DNA from: Phycisphaerae bacterium
GTDB lineage: Bacteria; Planctomycetota; Phycisphaerae; UBA1845
Direction of reading: 5' to 3'
Assembly: GCA_030429365.1 (NCBI GenBank)
Contig: JAUIEW010000013.1
Coordinates: 1 to 40,207 of the forward strand
Length of the DNA: 40,207 nt
Part shown: positions 15,745 to 24,295 of the stretch, in pieces
Layout of the letters: each line of letters starts with the position of its first letter
How positions within the stretch are numbered: the stretch's first letter is position 1
Made by a program: the position numbers and the translations under genes
Notes under the pieces: model-generated
Told to the model about the DNA's origin: nothing
Database searches by the model: none
What the model saw: only the letters and a program-made list of their open reading frames with translations

Positions 15745-18700
15745 GTGCGGACTTTGCGTTACTTGACCATGACGATCGTCTCAATTCTCGGAAGCACTCC
15801 CTCACTCGGCGGCGAAATTCGACTGACGCCCATCGCCAACGAAGACGCGACAGTCCAATTGGGCCATGCACGATTCACCATCCTCACGCCCGAGTTGATT
15901 CGCATGGAGTGGTCGCCATCCAATTCGTTTGAAGATCGCGCCTCCTTCACCTTCATCAACCGCAATCTCGAAGTTCCGAAATACACAACAAGCCGCGACG
16001 GTGAATGGCTCGTCATCACCACCGGTGCATTGACGCTGCGCTACCAGGACGACGGCCAACCGTTTCGCGACGGGAATTTGAGCGTCACGTTCAAACTCAA
16101 CGGCAATACCATCGAATGGAAGCCAGGCATGGAAGACGCGGGTAACCTGCGCGGAACAACCCGCACTCTCGATGGCGTTTCGGGCGCGTGCCCGCTCGAA
16201 AAAGGCCTCCTCAGTCGTGACGGCTGGTCTGTCGTGGATGATTCCAAGCGGCTGCTGTTCGCCAACGATCCGCCCCACTGGGTCGAACAACGCAAAGACG
16301 CCAACGCACTCGACTGGTACTTTTTTGGTTACGGTCACAACTACAAGCAAGCCCTCAAAGACTACACGAAGGTCGCCGGCAGCATCCCCGTCCCGCCGCG
16401 CTATGCCTTTGGCACGTGGTGGTCGCGCTATTGGGCATATTCCGATGCCGAACTGCGCACGCTCATCAAAGAATTCAACGAACATGACGTCCCGCTCGAC
16501 GTCCTCGTCATCGACATGGACTGGCACCTCGACGGATGGACCGGCTACACCTGGAACCCGAAATACTTCCCCGACCCAGACGGCTTTCTCAAATGGGTCC
16601 ACGAGCAAGGCCTGCGCACCACGCTCAACCTCCATCCGCACAGCGGCGTCGGCAAACACGAAGCCGCCTTCCCCGAAGTCGCGACGGCCATGGGATTGTC
16701 ACCGGAAACAACCGACGGCATCCCCTTCGATTGCACCGACCCCAAGTACATGAGCGCCTACTTCAAATACCTCCACCATCCGAAAGAACGACAAGGCATC
16801 GATTTTTGGTGGATGGATTGGCAGCAAGGCGAAGAAACGAAAATCCCCGGACTCGATCCGCTCTTCTGGCTCAACCATCTGCATTGGCATGACATGGCCG
16901 CCAACCCCGATCGCGCCGGCAAGCGGCCTTTGGTCTTTAGCCGCTGGGGTGGGCTTGGCAATCACCGCTATCAGGTCGGATTCTCCGGCGACACGTTCTG
17001 CAACTGGGCGTCGCTGGCATTTCAACCGTATTTCACGGCCACGGCTGGCAACGTCGGGTACGCCTATTGGAGTCATGACATCGGAGGGCACCAACCGGGC
17101 AAGGTCGATCCGGAGCTTTATACGCGATGGGTGCAGTTCGGCGTGTTCAGCCCCATCCTCCGCACGCACACCACCAAGAACGAAGCGGCTGAACGTCGCA
17201 TCTGGATGTTCCCGCCCGAAAACTTCAAGGCGATGCGCGAGGCGTTTCGGTTTCGCTATGAATTGATTCCATACATCTACACGATGGCCCGAAAGTGTCA
17301 CGATACGGCACTGCCGCTTTGTCGCCCGTTGTACTACGAATGGCCCGAACTTGACGAAGCCTACAACCATCCGGGGCAGTACATGTTCGGTGACGATCTG
17401 CTCGTCGCTCCAATCACTCAGCCGGCCAACAACATCACCGGCTATGCCCACCAAAAGGTCTGGCTGCCACCGGGACGTTGGATCAACTGGTTTACCGACG
17501 ACATCCACGACGGTCCGGGGACGGTGCTTGTGCAGGCGGGTCTGGACGAAATCCCACTCTTCGCCCGGGCGGGTGCGATTATCCCGACCGCGCCGCGTGC
17601 GCTGCGGACGCAATCGATCAGCGACGACACCATGACGCTGAACGTCTTTCCCGGAGAGTCGGGAGAGGCTGTGCTCTACGAAGATGACGGTATGTCGGCG
17701 AACTACGAGAATGGCGGCACACGCACGCGAATCACAGCCGAATATGTGGGCGAAAACTACACCGTGACGATTCACCCGGCGACCGGGGAGCTAGCACCGG
17801 ACGCACCACCGCGTGCTTATGAGGTGCGATTGCATGTTCTATACCCAGCATTTCCCAGCTTTGAGGGTGCAATACGAATCGACGGGAAGAATATTGACGA
17901 AGCGCAGCAATCCAACACTGCGGGCTGGCGTAAAGATATAGACCAGTTGCAACTTGTCATACGCACCAATCCCATTGAGCGTACCGAAGCTTGCTCGATC
18001 GTGATTAATCTGGACAGCCCATACAACGAGAACCCATGGAATGCTCGCGGTTTGCGCGGGCGAATGCGTGCCTTGGCGGAAGTCGAAGCCCTGCTGGACT
18101 TAGATGATCGACAGACAAGCACTACGAAAATCGTCAAGGAAGGTTGGGCAAAGGGTGAGACCTTTGACAAGACAATCGCGGGCAGCCTCGTTGTGTGGAT
18201 TCAGACGATAGGAAGAGTGAAGAGATCGACGGCAGACGAGCAAACCAAACGCAAGTGCTTTTGCCGCCTGCTGGGTTTGGTTCCATACGTTCATCCTTCC
18301 TCAAAGGATTCAACCGCGACCCATTGCACGTTGGAAGTTTCGACCGATCTGACCAGCCAAACCCTAACCGAAGTCAAAGAATGGAGTGCATCATTTGGTT
18401 TAGAACCGCCAAAGAATTGGAGGACTCTGAACGCCGGCAAGACGGGCAAGGTCCGGGCAAAGGTTGGCGAGACAATTGGCCAGCGGATCGAGCTTGAGCG
18501 CGAGGGACCGTTGCAATCCACGATTCTGCGAGGTGACATGATCGTCGAGATCCCTGATATCGCGACCATAGGCATTCCGATCAGCACGACGCTGTTCCCC
18601 TCGATCAATCGTTGGCATCTGCTCGGCCCGTTCGACGCCCCGGACGCCGAACGCCTGCAGACAGTGTTTGCGCCGGAACGAAAAATCGATTTAGCCGCAA

Positions 18701-19122
18701 CCTACACCGGCAAGGACAACAAGACGATTCGCTGGCAGAAGATCGAGCGACCGGTGACGCCTGACAGCGACCTGACTGACGAGTTCTTCGTCGAGTTTCA
18801 CAAGTACTTCGGCGATTACTATTACAACGCGGTGGCATACGCATTGACCTACCTGCACGCCCCACGCGACATGGACGTCGTGCTCGCGATCGGCAGCGAC
18901 GATGGCGTCGCCGTCTGGCTCAACGGTGACGAAGTCTATCGCCACGACGTGGGCCGCCCGTTCACATCAAAGCAGGACCGCGTCAAGGTAAGTTTGAAAA
19001 AGGGAAGCAACACGTTGCTACTGAAGATCAGCCAAGGCGGCGGAATGTGGGGCTTCTCAACGCACGTGGAAACAGAAGACGGCCAACTAGCCGAAGAAGT
19101 CACCGGCCACCTGCAACCATAG
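15745..19122 (+). CDS. Secreted glycoside hydrolase family 31 (alpha-glucosidase/alpha-xylosidase type) with C-terminal sandwich domain
   Basis: 1125 residues from the GTG at 15745, chosen for GGAGG nine bases upstream; an ATG at 15709 is in frame but lacks an SD. The start gives a signal peptide ending near PSLGGE. The GH31 barrel is clear: VPPRYAFGTWWSRYW, DVLVIDMDWHLDGWTGYTWN, then DFWWMDWQQG with the probable nucleophile Asp358, and FSGDTFCNW with the probable acid/base Asp416. Later come WSHDIGGH and the beta-sandwich end with IPLFARAGAIIP and YEDDG (DUF5110-like). Residues about 690-960 are an extra region I do not recognise. The last about 160 (RWHLLGPFDAPD...GSDDGVAVWLNGDEVYRHDV) form a PA14-like or carbohydrate-binding sandwich common in planctomycetes. 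It cleaves alpha-glycosidic bonds of an unknown polysaccharide. Confidence 0.94.
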   Translation: MRTLRYLTMTIVSILGSTPSLGGEIRLTPIANEDATVQLGHARFTILTPELIRMEWSPSNSFEDRASFTFINRNLEVPKYTTSRDGEWLVITTGALTLRYQDDGQPFRDGNLSVTFKLNGNTIEWKPGMEDAGNLRGTTRTLDGVSGACPLEKGLLSRDGWSVVDDSKRLLFANDPPHWVEQRKDANALDWYFFGYGHNYKQALKDYTKVAGSIPVPPRYAFGTWWSRYWAYSDAELRTLIKEFNEHDVPLDVLVIDMDWHLDGWTGYTWNPKYFPDPDGFLKWVHEQGLRTTLNLHPHSGVGKHEAAFPEVATAMGLSPETTDGIPFDCTDPKYMSAYFKYLHHPKERQGIDFWWMDWQQGEETKIPGLDPLFWLNHLHWHDMAANPDRAGKRPLVFSRWGGLGNHRYQVGFSGDTFCNWASLAFQPYFTATAGNVGYAYWSHDIGGHQPGKVDPELYTRWVQFGVFSPILRTHTTKNEAAERRIWMFPPENFKAMREAFRFRYELIPYIYTMARKCHDTALPLCRPLYYEWPELDEAYNHPGQYMFGDDLLVAPITQPANNITGYAHQKVWLPPGRWINWFTDDIHDGPGTVLVQAGLDEIPLFARAGAIIPTAPRALRTQSISDDTMTLNVFPGESGEAVLYEDDGMSANYENGGTRTRITAEYVGENYTVTIHPATGELAPDAPPRAYEVRLHVLYPAFPSFEGAIRIDGKNIDEAQQSNTAGWRKDIDQLQLVIRTNPIERTEACSIVINLDSPYNENPWNARGLRGRMRALAEVEALLDLDDRQTSTTKIVKEGWAKGETFDKTIAGSLVVWIQTIGRVKRSTADEQTKRKCFCRLLGLVPYVHPSSKDSTATHCTLEVSTDLTSQTLTEVKEWSASFGLEPPKNWRTLNAGKTGKVRAKVGETIGQRIELEREGPLQSTILRGDMIVEIPDIATIGIPISTTLFPSINRWHLLGPFDAPDAERLQTVFAPERKIDLAATYTGKDNKTIRWQKIERPVTPDSDLTDEFFVEFHKYFGDYYYNAVAYALTYLHAPRDMDVVLAIGSDDGVAVWLNGDEVYRHDVGRPFTSKQDRVKVSLKKGSNTLLLKISQGGGMWGFSTHVETEDGQLAEEVTGHLQP

Positions 19123-19126
19123 GTAA

Positions 19127-19145
19127 GTCGGGTCATCGACCCGAC
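19127..19145. repeat. GTCGGGTC-family extragenic palindrome, copy 1
   Basis: GTCGGGTC-ATC-GACCCGAC, perfect 8-base arms, five bases after the GH31 stop. Related copies lie at 23513, 24271 and 26031. It could help stop GH31 transcription. Confidence 0.75.
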
Positions 19146-19168
19146 AAGAACGCAAAATACCAATGGCG

Positions 19169-19193
19169 GCGCCGTGAATTTAGTCCACGGCGC
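19169..19193. terminator. Hairpin between convergent genes
   Basis: GCGCCGTG (19169-19176) pairs perfectly with CACGGCGC (19186-19193) around a 9-base loop. It touches the stop codon of the minus-strand gene at 19193 and lies 47 bases after the GH31 stop. A bidirectional terminator or another dispersed palindrome fits; there is no T tract. Confidence 0.5.
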
Positions 19194-19921
19194 TATGCCT
19201 TGCCCTTTTTAGCGGCTTTGATACCTGCAATAATCAAACCAATGACCGCGCCAATCGCCGCGCCGCGCATCGCCCCGCTGAAAATAGGATTCGACTTCGG
19301 CTTGAATTTGTAACCGTCATCGAAGCGTAAGCTATCGGTGACCTCTTCAAACACCGGCGCCCATTTGTCGAACTCGTCGGCCAACGCATAGCAATGGATG
19401 TTCATCAGCCCGTTCTTACCCAACCACCCCACCGAAACGCCGCGGACCTTCCCAACCCCTGCAATCTCCATCACAATCGGCGTCACGATTCGCCCCTTCT
19501 TGCGATCCAGGGTCGGCTTACCCGTTTCTGCGTTGCTCACGATTTCAGAGAATGCGTCGGCTGCTTCTTGCACACCTTCTTCCATCGCCAACCCTAGCCC
19601 GCGCTCAAGCGACGAATAGTTCGCATCGGAGAAATCTTGACGAACGACTTGAATAAGCAGGTACGGATAAGCAAGTGTGGGCGTACCCAAGGGCTGATAC
19701 CCTGCATCGTACTCCACGCCGGTCATGTTTGAATTCTTGGCTTGATAATTCGCCATCTTATTGACCATGTTGATGGTCTCGGGAACCATCGCCACCCAAT
19801 CATCTGGCATCGTGATCGAAAAGTGATTGCGATCGTCGCGATACGTCTCACCGAAAACGACCGATGCCGAACCGAGCGCACAACACAGCACGGTGACGAT
19901 GACCAGTTTGGGGGATTTCAT
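19193..19921 (-). CDS. Exported protein of unknown function with C-terminal glycine-zipper segment
   Basis: 242 residues from the ATG at 19921, preceded by AGGAG seven bases upstream. A signal peptide (MKSPKLVIVTVLCCALGSASVVFG) is followed by a soluble domain that begins YRDDRNHFSITMPDDWVAM, the style of PsbP/DUF1795-like domains that open with 'F.I..P.gW'. The C-terminus GAMRGAAIGAVIGLIIAGIKAAKKGKA is a glycine-zipper membrane segment with a basic tail. A periplasmic domain anchored by the C-terminus is therefore likely. No catalytic motif is visible and I cannot name a function. It is convergent with GH31, with a hairpin at the junction. Confidence 0.75.
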   Translation of the reverse strand: MKSPKLVIVTVLCCALGSASVVFGETYRDDRNHFSITMPDDWVAMVPETINMVNKMANYQAKNSNMTGVEYDAGYQPLGTPTLAYPYLLIQVVRQDFSDANYSSLERGLGLAMEEGVQEAADAFSEIVSNAETGKPTLDRKKGRIVTPIVMEIAGVGKVRGVSVGWLGKNGLMNIHCYALADEFDKWAPVFEEVTDSLRFDDGYKFKPKSNPIFSGAMRGAAIGAVIGLIIAGIKAAKKGKA

Positions 19922-20091
19922 ACGGTTGCTCCTGGATGTGCTTAAGGTCGCAGAGATCATGGCTGCCCGACTCAACCGACCGCATCACGTTACGCGAAAC
20001 GTACCCACCGTGCCAACCCCCGAGCCCTTAATATCGAACGTCGTACCACTGTCAGGTAGACCGCAAAGCATCCGTTGACTAATCTGAGCGA

Positions 20092-20616
20092 ATGGATTCG
20101 ACACCAACTCAATCGAACGAACAACATGACCATATCCCTGCACCGCCGATCACCGGTGTCGGCGAGATCGTCCTCAGCGTGCGCGATTTGCCGCAGATGC
20201 GCGAGTTCTATCATTCGGTGCTTGGGTTTGGTGTGTTCAGCGAAGGTTGCTACGAATCGCAAGACGGTCCCACCGAAGGCGGCGAGCCGACAATCTGCTT
20301 TTTGACGATTCGCGAGATTGATACGCCGCTCGGTCGGCACGGGCATCCGCAACTGCTCGCGCTCATCGACCATCGACGACACGTATTTGCCAAGCCGCGG
20401 TTTGACGGCCACGATGTTCGCCGCTCGACTTTGAATCATCTCGCTTTCGAGATTCCGCCCGAAAGCTACGACGCCCACAACCAGCGTCTCATCGCGCTCG
20501 GGCTGAACCCGACGTATTCAGAGTTCCCCGCGATGAATGCCAAGGCCATCTTCTTCAAAGATCCGGAAGGCAACACGCTGGAGTTGATCTGCCACACACC
20601 GCTTACCAGCCGCTAG
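20092..20616 (+). CDS. VOC (glyoxalase/dioxygenase) superfamily protein
   Basis: 174 residues. The opening ITGVGEIVLSVRDLPQMREFYHSVLGF and the closing AIFFKDPEGNTLELICH are the hallmark first and last strands of the vicinal-oxygen-chelate fold. NHLAFEI in the middle supplies a His, and the Glu of NTLELI is the usual metal ligand. Members include glyoxalase I, ring-cleaving dioxygenases and fosfomycin-resistance proteins. The substrate cannot be told from the sequence. The ATG at 20092 is preceded by a weak GAG. The TAG stop overlaps the stop of the convergent HAD-like lipoprotein gene: both share CTAG at 20613-20616. Confidence 0.88.
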   Translation: MDSTPTQSNEQHDHIPAPPITGVGEIVLSVRDLPQMREFYHSVLGFGVFSEGCYESQDGPTEGGEPTICFLTIREIDTPLGRHGHPQLLALIDHRRHVFAKPRFDGHDVRRSTLNHLAFEIPPESYDAHNQRLIALGLNPTYSEFPAMNAKAIFFKDPEGNTLELICHTPLTSR

Positions 20617-21629
20617 TCGTCGTCTTTTTCGTCGTTATCTTTTTCGTCATCGTCAGCATCATCGCCATTCTCGCTGGCGATGCGAATCTGCAGATGCTCG
20701 GGTTGGTCGGGGATGTCCAGTTCGGTGATCGCATCGCGTTCGAGTATGTCCGCGAGCCTGTCTGGCTTGGTCAGCGACTCGCCATTGACGTCGAAGAACG
20801 CCTGAATCGCCGCCCAGTTCGGCATCACGAAAACGTTTTCCGCTTCCAGTTCCTCTTCGGCCGGCGCGAGGAGAATACTCAACATCCCCACCGCATGGTA
20901 TGCCTCAGCGTCAGACGCCTTGTCGCCAATCCCAATCAGCAAGTTCGGCAAGGGCTCGCGTCGCCATTTCAACAGGTCTTCCTTGAGTTCGGCTTGATCG
21001 ACGAGCGCCGACGCGTTCGGGCCCATCACCAGCGGCGCCTGCGGATATCCGTGCATCTTCAACCACTGGCGCGTCTCGTCGTAAAGAAAATTCGGACGGG
21101 CTGTCACGTACATCACGTGAAACTTTCGCGACAACGCATTCAACGCTTCGACCGAACCAGGAATTGTCGTCGTCTTCGTATCAACATCATCAAGCAGCAC
21201 GCCCTCATAGTCCGTCTCGGCGATTGTGTGATCGACATCAACCGCGATGATCACCGTATTGGCGTCCCAAGATTGGATGGGCCGCACAACCTCCACACGC
21301 CGCAATCCAACCCACGCACGCGCTTTGACCTTATCCTGCAGCGATCGCTTGCCAAGGTCTGCGGCCAACCGCGCTCGACCCTCGTCATCCGTTTTCGCAA
21401 CCCCGATCAAATCGTCTCCGACCCAAAACGAAATCGACTCATTCTCCATCGCATCGGGAATGCCAAAGGGCGAATCGCGTTCAAGCTGCCCAACGAAAAT
21501 CGACTTCTCGCCCGGAACGTACGCGACATCCTCCATGGTCAGTTGCAGCTCGCCGCAGCCCGACACCACCGCGATACATGCGCAAACCGAAACGATCAAG
21601 AACCGAACCAGCCCGCTTTGTGCGATCAA
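20613..21629 (-). CDS. Lipoprotein with HAD-like (LNS2/APP1-type) phosphatase domain
   Basis: 338 residues from a TTG at 21629, supported by GAGGGGG about six bases upstream. A signal peptide ends in the lipobox VVSGC, so Cys25 is probably lipidated. Residues about 30-115 form a beta domain. Then VIIAVDVDHTIAETDY carries the DxDxT motif (Asp131, Asp133) of HAD phosphatases in the lipin/LNS2/APP1 style. VMYVTARP and GIGDKASDAEAY match HAD motifs II to IV (YVTARP and GDKxSD). In eukaryotes such domains dephosphorylate phosphatidate. A phosphatidate or similar phosphatase on the envelope is a reasonable guess, not shown. The C-terminus is a run of about 15 acidic residues mixed with Lys and Asn (DDADDDEKDNDEKDDD). 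The gene is convergent with the VOC gene. Confidence 0.85.
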   Translation of the reverse strand: MIAQSGLVRFLIVSVCACIAVVSGCGELQLTMEDVAYVPGEKSIFVGQLERDSPFGIPDAMENESISFWVGDDLIGVAKTDDEGRARLAADLGKRSLQDKVKARAWVGLRRVEVVRPIQSWDANTVIIAVDVDHTIAETDYEGVLLDDVDTKTTTIPGSVEALNALSRKFHVMYVTARPNFLYDETRQWLKMHGYPQAPLVMGPNASALVDQAELKEDLLKWRREPLPNLLIGIGDKASDAEAYHAVGMLSILLAPAEEELEAENVFVMPNWAAIQAFFDVNGESLTKPDRLADILERDAITELDIPDQPEHLQIRIASENGDDADDDEKDNDEKDDD

Positions 21630-21800
21630 TGAAACCCCCTCGCCTGTTTGAATTCATACGTCGTCTGCGCCCAACCGGCAGCAGTAGCCGAGCATTCTAG
21701 CCGGGATCGAACCGCAGGAAATAGCCACGAGCGGAATTGGATACAGCGCGACTGGCAGCTTGCCTGCAACTCGGCGCCCTTCCGCATGAGTTATCCCGAC

Positions 21801-21844
21801 CGGTAAAAACAAAAAGGGGCCTGGAGAGTTCGTCTCCAGACCCC
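21801..21844 (-). terminator. Strong intrinsic terminator of the propeller lipoprotein gene
   Basis: On the minus strand GGGG-T-CTGGAGA pairs with TCTCCAG-G-CCCC around a short loop (21816-21844) and runs directly into TTTTTGTTTTT (21805-21815). This is the clearest rho-independent terminator on the minus strand. It lies 34 bases beyond the stop at 21879. Confidence 0.88.
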
Positions 21845-21878
21845 ATTGCTTTTGGTTATCCAAACTCCTCTGCCGAAA

Positions 21879-23252
21879 CTACTCGGCGAGGAAGACTCGA
21901 ATCGGACCGGACAACTGCGTGTTCAACCCCTGGATCGTACGGTCCGGAGCGATCGTCCCGTTCAACGAATCGATTTCGTCGTACGAATGCACCGCGTTGT
22001 CGCCATGATCGACGATGTAGGCCGTCCCCTCGGCATCGACCGCGATCGCCGTCAGGAAAACCACTCCCGGCAATTGCAGCGTCAGGTCCGGCTCACTGAC
22101 ACCGTTGAGCGTCGATGCGTCAAAGAACGTGAAGATGAACCCAACCCCATCGACGACATACATGGTGTCGTTTCCATCGATGAACACGTCGGTGATATTC
22201 GTAAACGCCGCGCTGGTGATGATGCGGGTGGCGTTGACGTTACCGTTGAGCGTGCTCGCGTTGGCAAACACGGCGACGTTGGTGCTGCCGTTGTTGGCCA
22301 CGTACAGATCGTCGTCCGCACCGAAGTTCATGCCCGCCGGATTGTTCAAGTCGGCACTGGTGATCGTGCGAATCGGCGCCTGGTTACCGTTGAACGTCGG
22401 ACTGGACGTTTCACCGAAGACCAGAATATTATCGAGCACGGTGTCGGCCACGAACAGCAGATCCTCATCGGCGTTGATCGCCAGCGTGATCGGACCATTC
22501 GGATTCAACTGAGTCGCTGCACCCTGAACGTTTCCGTCGGGCGAAAGGTTACCGTTGGTCTGGTCGGCATCGTTGTACGTCGTCACGGTGCCAGCCGTGA
22601 AGTTCGACACCAGAAGCTGGTTGGCCGAGTTGACGACGATGTCGCTCGGGAACATGAGCTGCGTCTGCGCACCGGCCAGGTTGGTATCGGGAACGATGTT
22701 GCCGTTCACCTCCGCCGGATTCGCGTAACTGGTGACGTTGGCCCCAACGTTGGCAATATAGAGTCGCGGTTCGCTCGGCGCGGTGACGTTCACGAATACG
22801 GATGCCGTGGAAGTCAAACCGCCCGTGTCCTCGACGGTCAGCTCAAACTCCATCTGCTCATCCGAATCGGGCGCGGTGAAGCTCGGCGAATCGGTGTCGG
22901 CATCGCTGAGCGCGACCGGTGTACCAGACGTCTGCGACCAACTGAACGTGAGCGCATCACCGTCCGGATCGCTGCTGCCGGAACCATCGAGTGTTACGGT
23001 GTCACCGCCAAGAGCGGCTTGATCGGAACCAGCGTCAGCCGACGGCGCCTGATTTTCATCCTGCGATTCGTCTTGTTGATCATCCGGCTGATCGTCTTGC
23101 TGATCGTCGGGTTGTTCGACCTGCGGCGCAGGATCCTCGCCGCCCGGAGGCGTAAGCCCGCAACCGACAACACCCATGCTAAAAAACACGCCCAACGACA
23201 GCGTGCCAAGTGTGCGAAACCAAACGTGGTTTTTCATTTTTTTCAAACCCAT
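21879..23252 (-). CDS. Lipoprotein with PKD domain and beta-propeller
   Basis: 457 residues from the ATG at 23252, with GGGAG eight bases upstream; the open frame extends further but without support. The signal peptide ends in VVGC (Cys31), a good lipobox. A linker of repeated DDQQDDQPDDQQDES follows. Then comes a PKD/cadherin-like domain (about 55-145: NQAPSADAGSDQAALGGDTVTLDGSGSSDPDGD...). The remainder is a propeller of NHL-like repeats (LYIANVGANVTSYA, LLVSNFTAGTVTTYN, LLFVADTVLDNILVFG, LYVANNGSTNVAVFA, MYVVDGVGFIFTFF, AYIVDHGDNAVHSY). These probably form six blades. Binding of a ligand or partner at the cell surface is likely, while enzymatic action is not indicated. Confidence 0.87.
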   Translation of the reverse strand: MGLKKMKNHVWFRTLGTLSLGVFFSMGVVGCGLTPPGGEDPAPQVEQPDDQQDDQPDDQQDESQDENQAPSADAGSDQAALGGDTVTLDGSGSSDPDGDALTFSWSQTSGTPVALSDADTDSPSFTAPDSDEQMEFELTVEDTGGLTSTASVFVNVTAPSEPRLYIANVGANVTSYANPAEVNGNIVPDTNLAGAQTQLMFPSDIVVNSANQLLVSNFTAGTVTTYNDADQTNGNLSPDGNVQGAATQLNPNGPITLAINADEDLLFVADTVLDNILVFGETSSPTFNGNQAPIRTITSADLNNPAGMNFGADDDLYVANNGSTNVAVFANASTLNGNVNATRIITSAAFTNITDVFIDGNDTMYVVDGVGFIFTFFDASTLNGVSEPDLTLQLPGVVFLTAIAVDAEGTAYIVDHGDNAVHSYDEIDSLNGTIAPDRTIQGLNTQLSGPIRVFLAE

Positions 23253-23560
23253 GGTGACATCTCCCGCGGCTTCCCCAAGCCGCTTTTTGCCTGCGTGCAG
23301 CAACCAGCCCCGCACCGGCCCCCAAAAATCAAAAGCCGCAAACGCAATCCGTTTCCGGCATAACCCCCAACGCCCAACCATTGGCCACCGTCCGACTGCA
23401 CCTTTCATGGAATTGCCAAAATCGGCCCTAGCGCCCCATCAAAGGCGGCAATCCCGGCGAATCGTTTGATTTGAGATTTCTGAAAAACGCTAGAAGAAGC
23501 GATAAGAGGTAGGTCGGGTCATCGACCCGACAATTGAATCGATCATGCAGCATACCTCAC
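23253..23560. other. Intergenic region with one palindromic repeat
   Basis: About 308 bases between two minus-strand genes. It holds the ribosome site of the propeller lipoprotein and a GTCGGGTC-family palindrome at 23513. No gene is seen. Confidence 0.55.
23513..23531. repeat. GTCGGGTC-family extragenic palindrome, copy 2
   Basis: GTCGGGTC-ATC-GACCCGAC with TAG on the left and AATTG on the right. It has the same orientation as copy 1 and is opposite to the copies at 24271 and 26031. Confidence 0.75.
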
Positions 23561-24163
23561 TCAAATGGAGGCTTCCGCTGAGCGAATCGGTGTGCCGCAT
23601 TCTGGACAAATGCCCGATTCGTTTCCCGTCAGGTCGTAACCGCATTGGATGCAGTTGCCCGAATCATTCGAAACTCCTGGTGGCACAAGAATGGCGATGC
23701 AAAGTCGAACCAACAGTGGAAGACACAGAACTGCGGAAACAACGAACGCACCGGTCAAATCATCCCATCGATATGACCACATGGATGAAGATTTCGGAGA
23801 AGTAATCACTTTGAAGGGACTAAGGAGGATAAGGCTGATGACCAACCCAATCTCATAGATCGCCAACGATATAGCGCAACACGCATAACACCAGAACAGC
23901 CGCCGACTCTGTCGTCCGGCAGCCTCTCTAAAGAATGCGACCAGGGCAACGACTCCAAGGATCACTCCGCATGGCAGCCACAGATGACTACCGTGAAGAA
24001 GATGGGGAACGACTTTGTACCATGGCATGCTTGCCCAAAGCTTCTGGTTGGAATTTCCGTGAAGTGTCGCGGGAAGCCAAAGGAACATCGCGATCAGCAA
24101 TCCCAACGATACGTAAACAAGGGTGAACCACGCGGCTACTCGCATCGCCGTACGCCGTTTCAT
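23561..24163 (-). CDS. Four-helix membrane protein with C-terminal zinc ribbon
   Basis: 200 residues. Four hydrophobic segments are seen at about 8-30, 62-80, 92-115 and 140-160. The C-terminal 30 residues are CIQCGYDLTGNESGICPECG-type: two CxxC pairs in the zinc-ribbon pattern CxxCGYDLTG...CPECG that is widespread and often repeated in planctomycete genomes. The N-terminus MKRRTAMRVAAWF is basic, consistent with an inner-membrane topology with the ribbon in the cytoplasm. Upstream, GGGA/AGGGA are candidate ribosome sites. Function is unknown. The gene is bracketed by two inverted copies of the GTCGGGTC palindrome. Confidence 0.75.
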   Translation of the reverse strand: MKRRTAMRVAAWFTLVYVSLGLLIAMFLWLPATLHGNSNQKLWASMPWYKVVPHLLHGSHLWLPCGVILGVVALVAFFREAAGRQSRRLFWCYACCAISLAIYEIGLVISLILLSPFKVITSPKSSSMWSYRWDDLTGAFVVSAVLCLPLLVRLCIAILVPPGVSNDSGNCIQCGYDLTGNESGICPECGTPIRSAEASI

Positions 24164-24270
24164 AAAGGAGTCCCTTTCTCCCTAATCCTTAATGCGAGGA
24201 GCATCGCACCAGCAGCGTAATCCCAGTGACGAAGGTCGGAACATGTGGCAAACCTAGAAATATTGCACCT

Positions 24271-24289
24271 GTCGGGTCGATGACCCGAC
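24271..24289. repeat. GTCGGGTC-family extragenic palindrome, copy 3 (inverted)
   Basis: GTCGGGTC-GAT-GACCCGAC followed by CTAC. It is in inverted orientation relative to copy 2, about 740 bases away, and the membrane zinc-ribbon gene sits between them. Confidence 0.75.
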
Positions 24290-24295
24290 CTACAC

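Noticed and set aside
21846-23363. A 505-codon plus-strand open frame opposite the propeller lipoprotein
   Set aside because: It is the antisense of a well-supported PKD/propeller gene. The Arg/Val-rich composition is typical of antisense frames in GC-rich genes.
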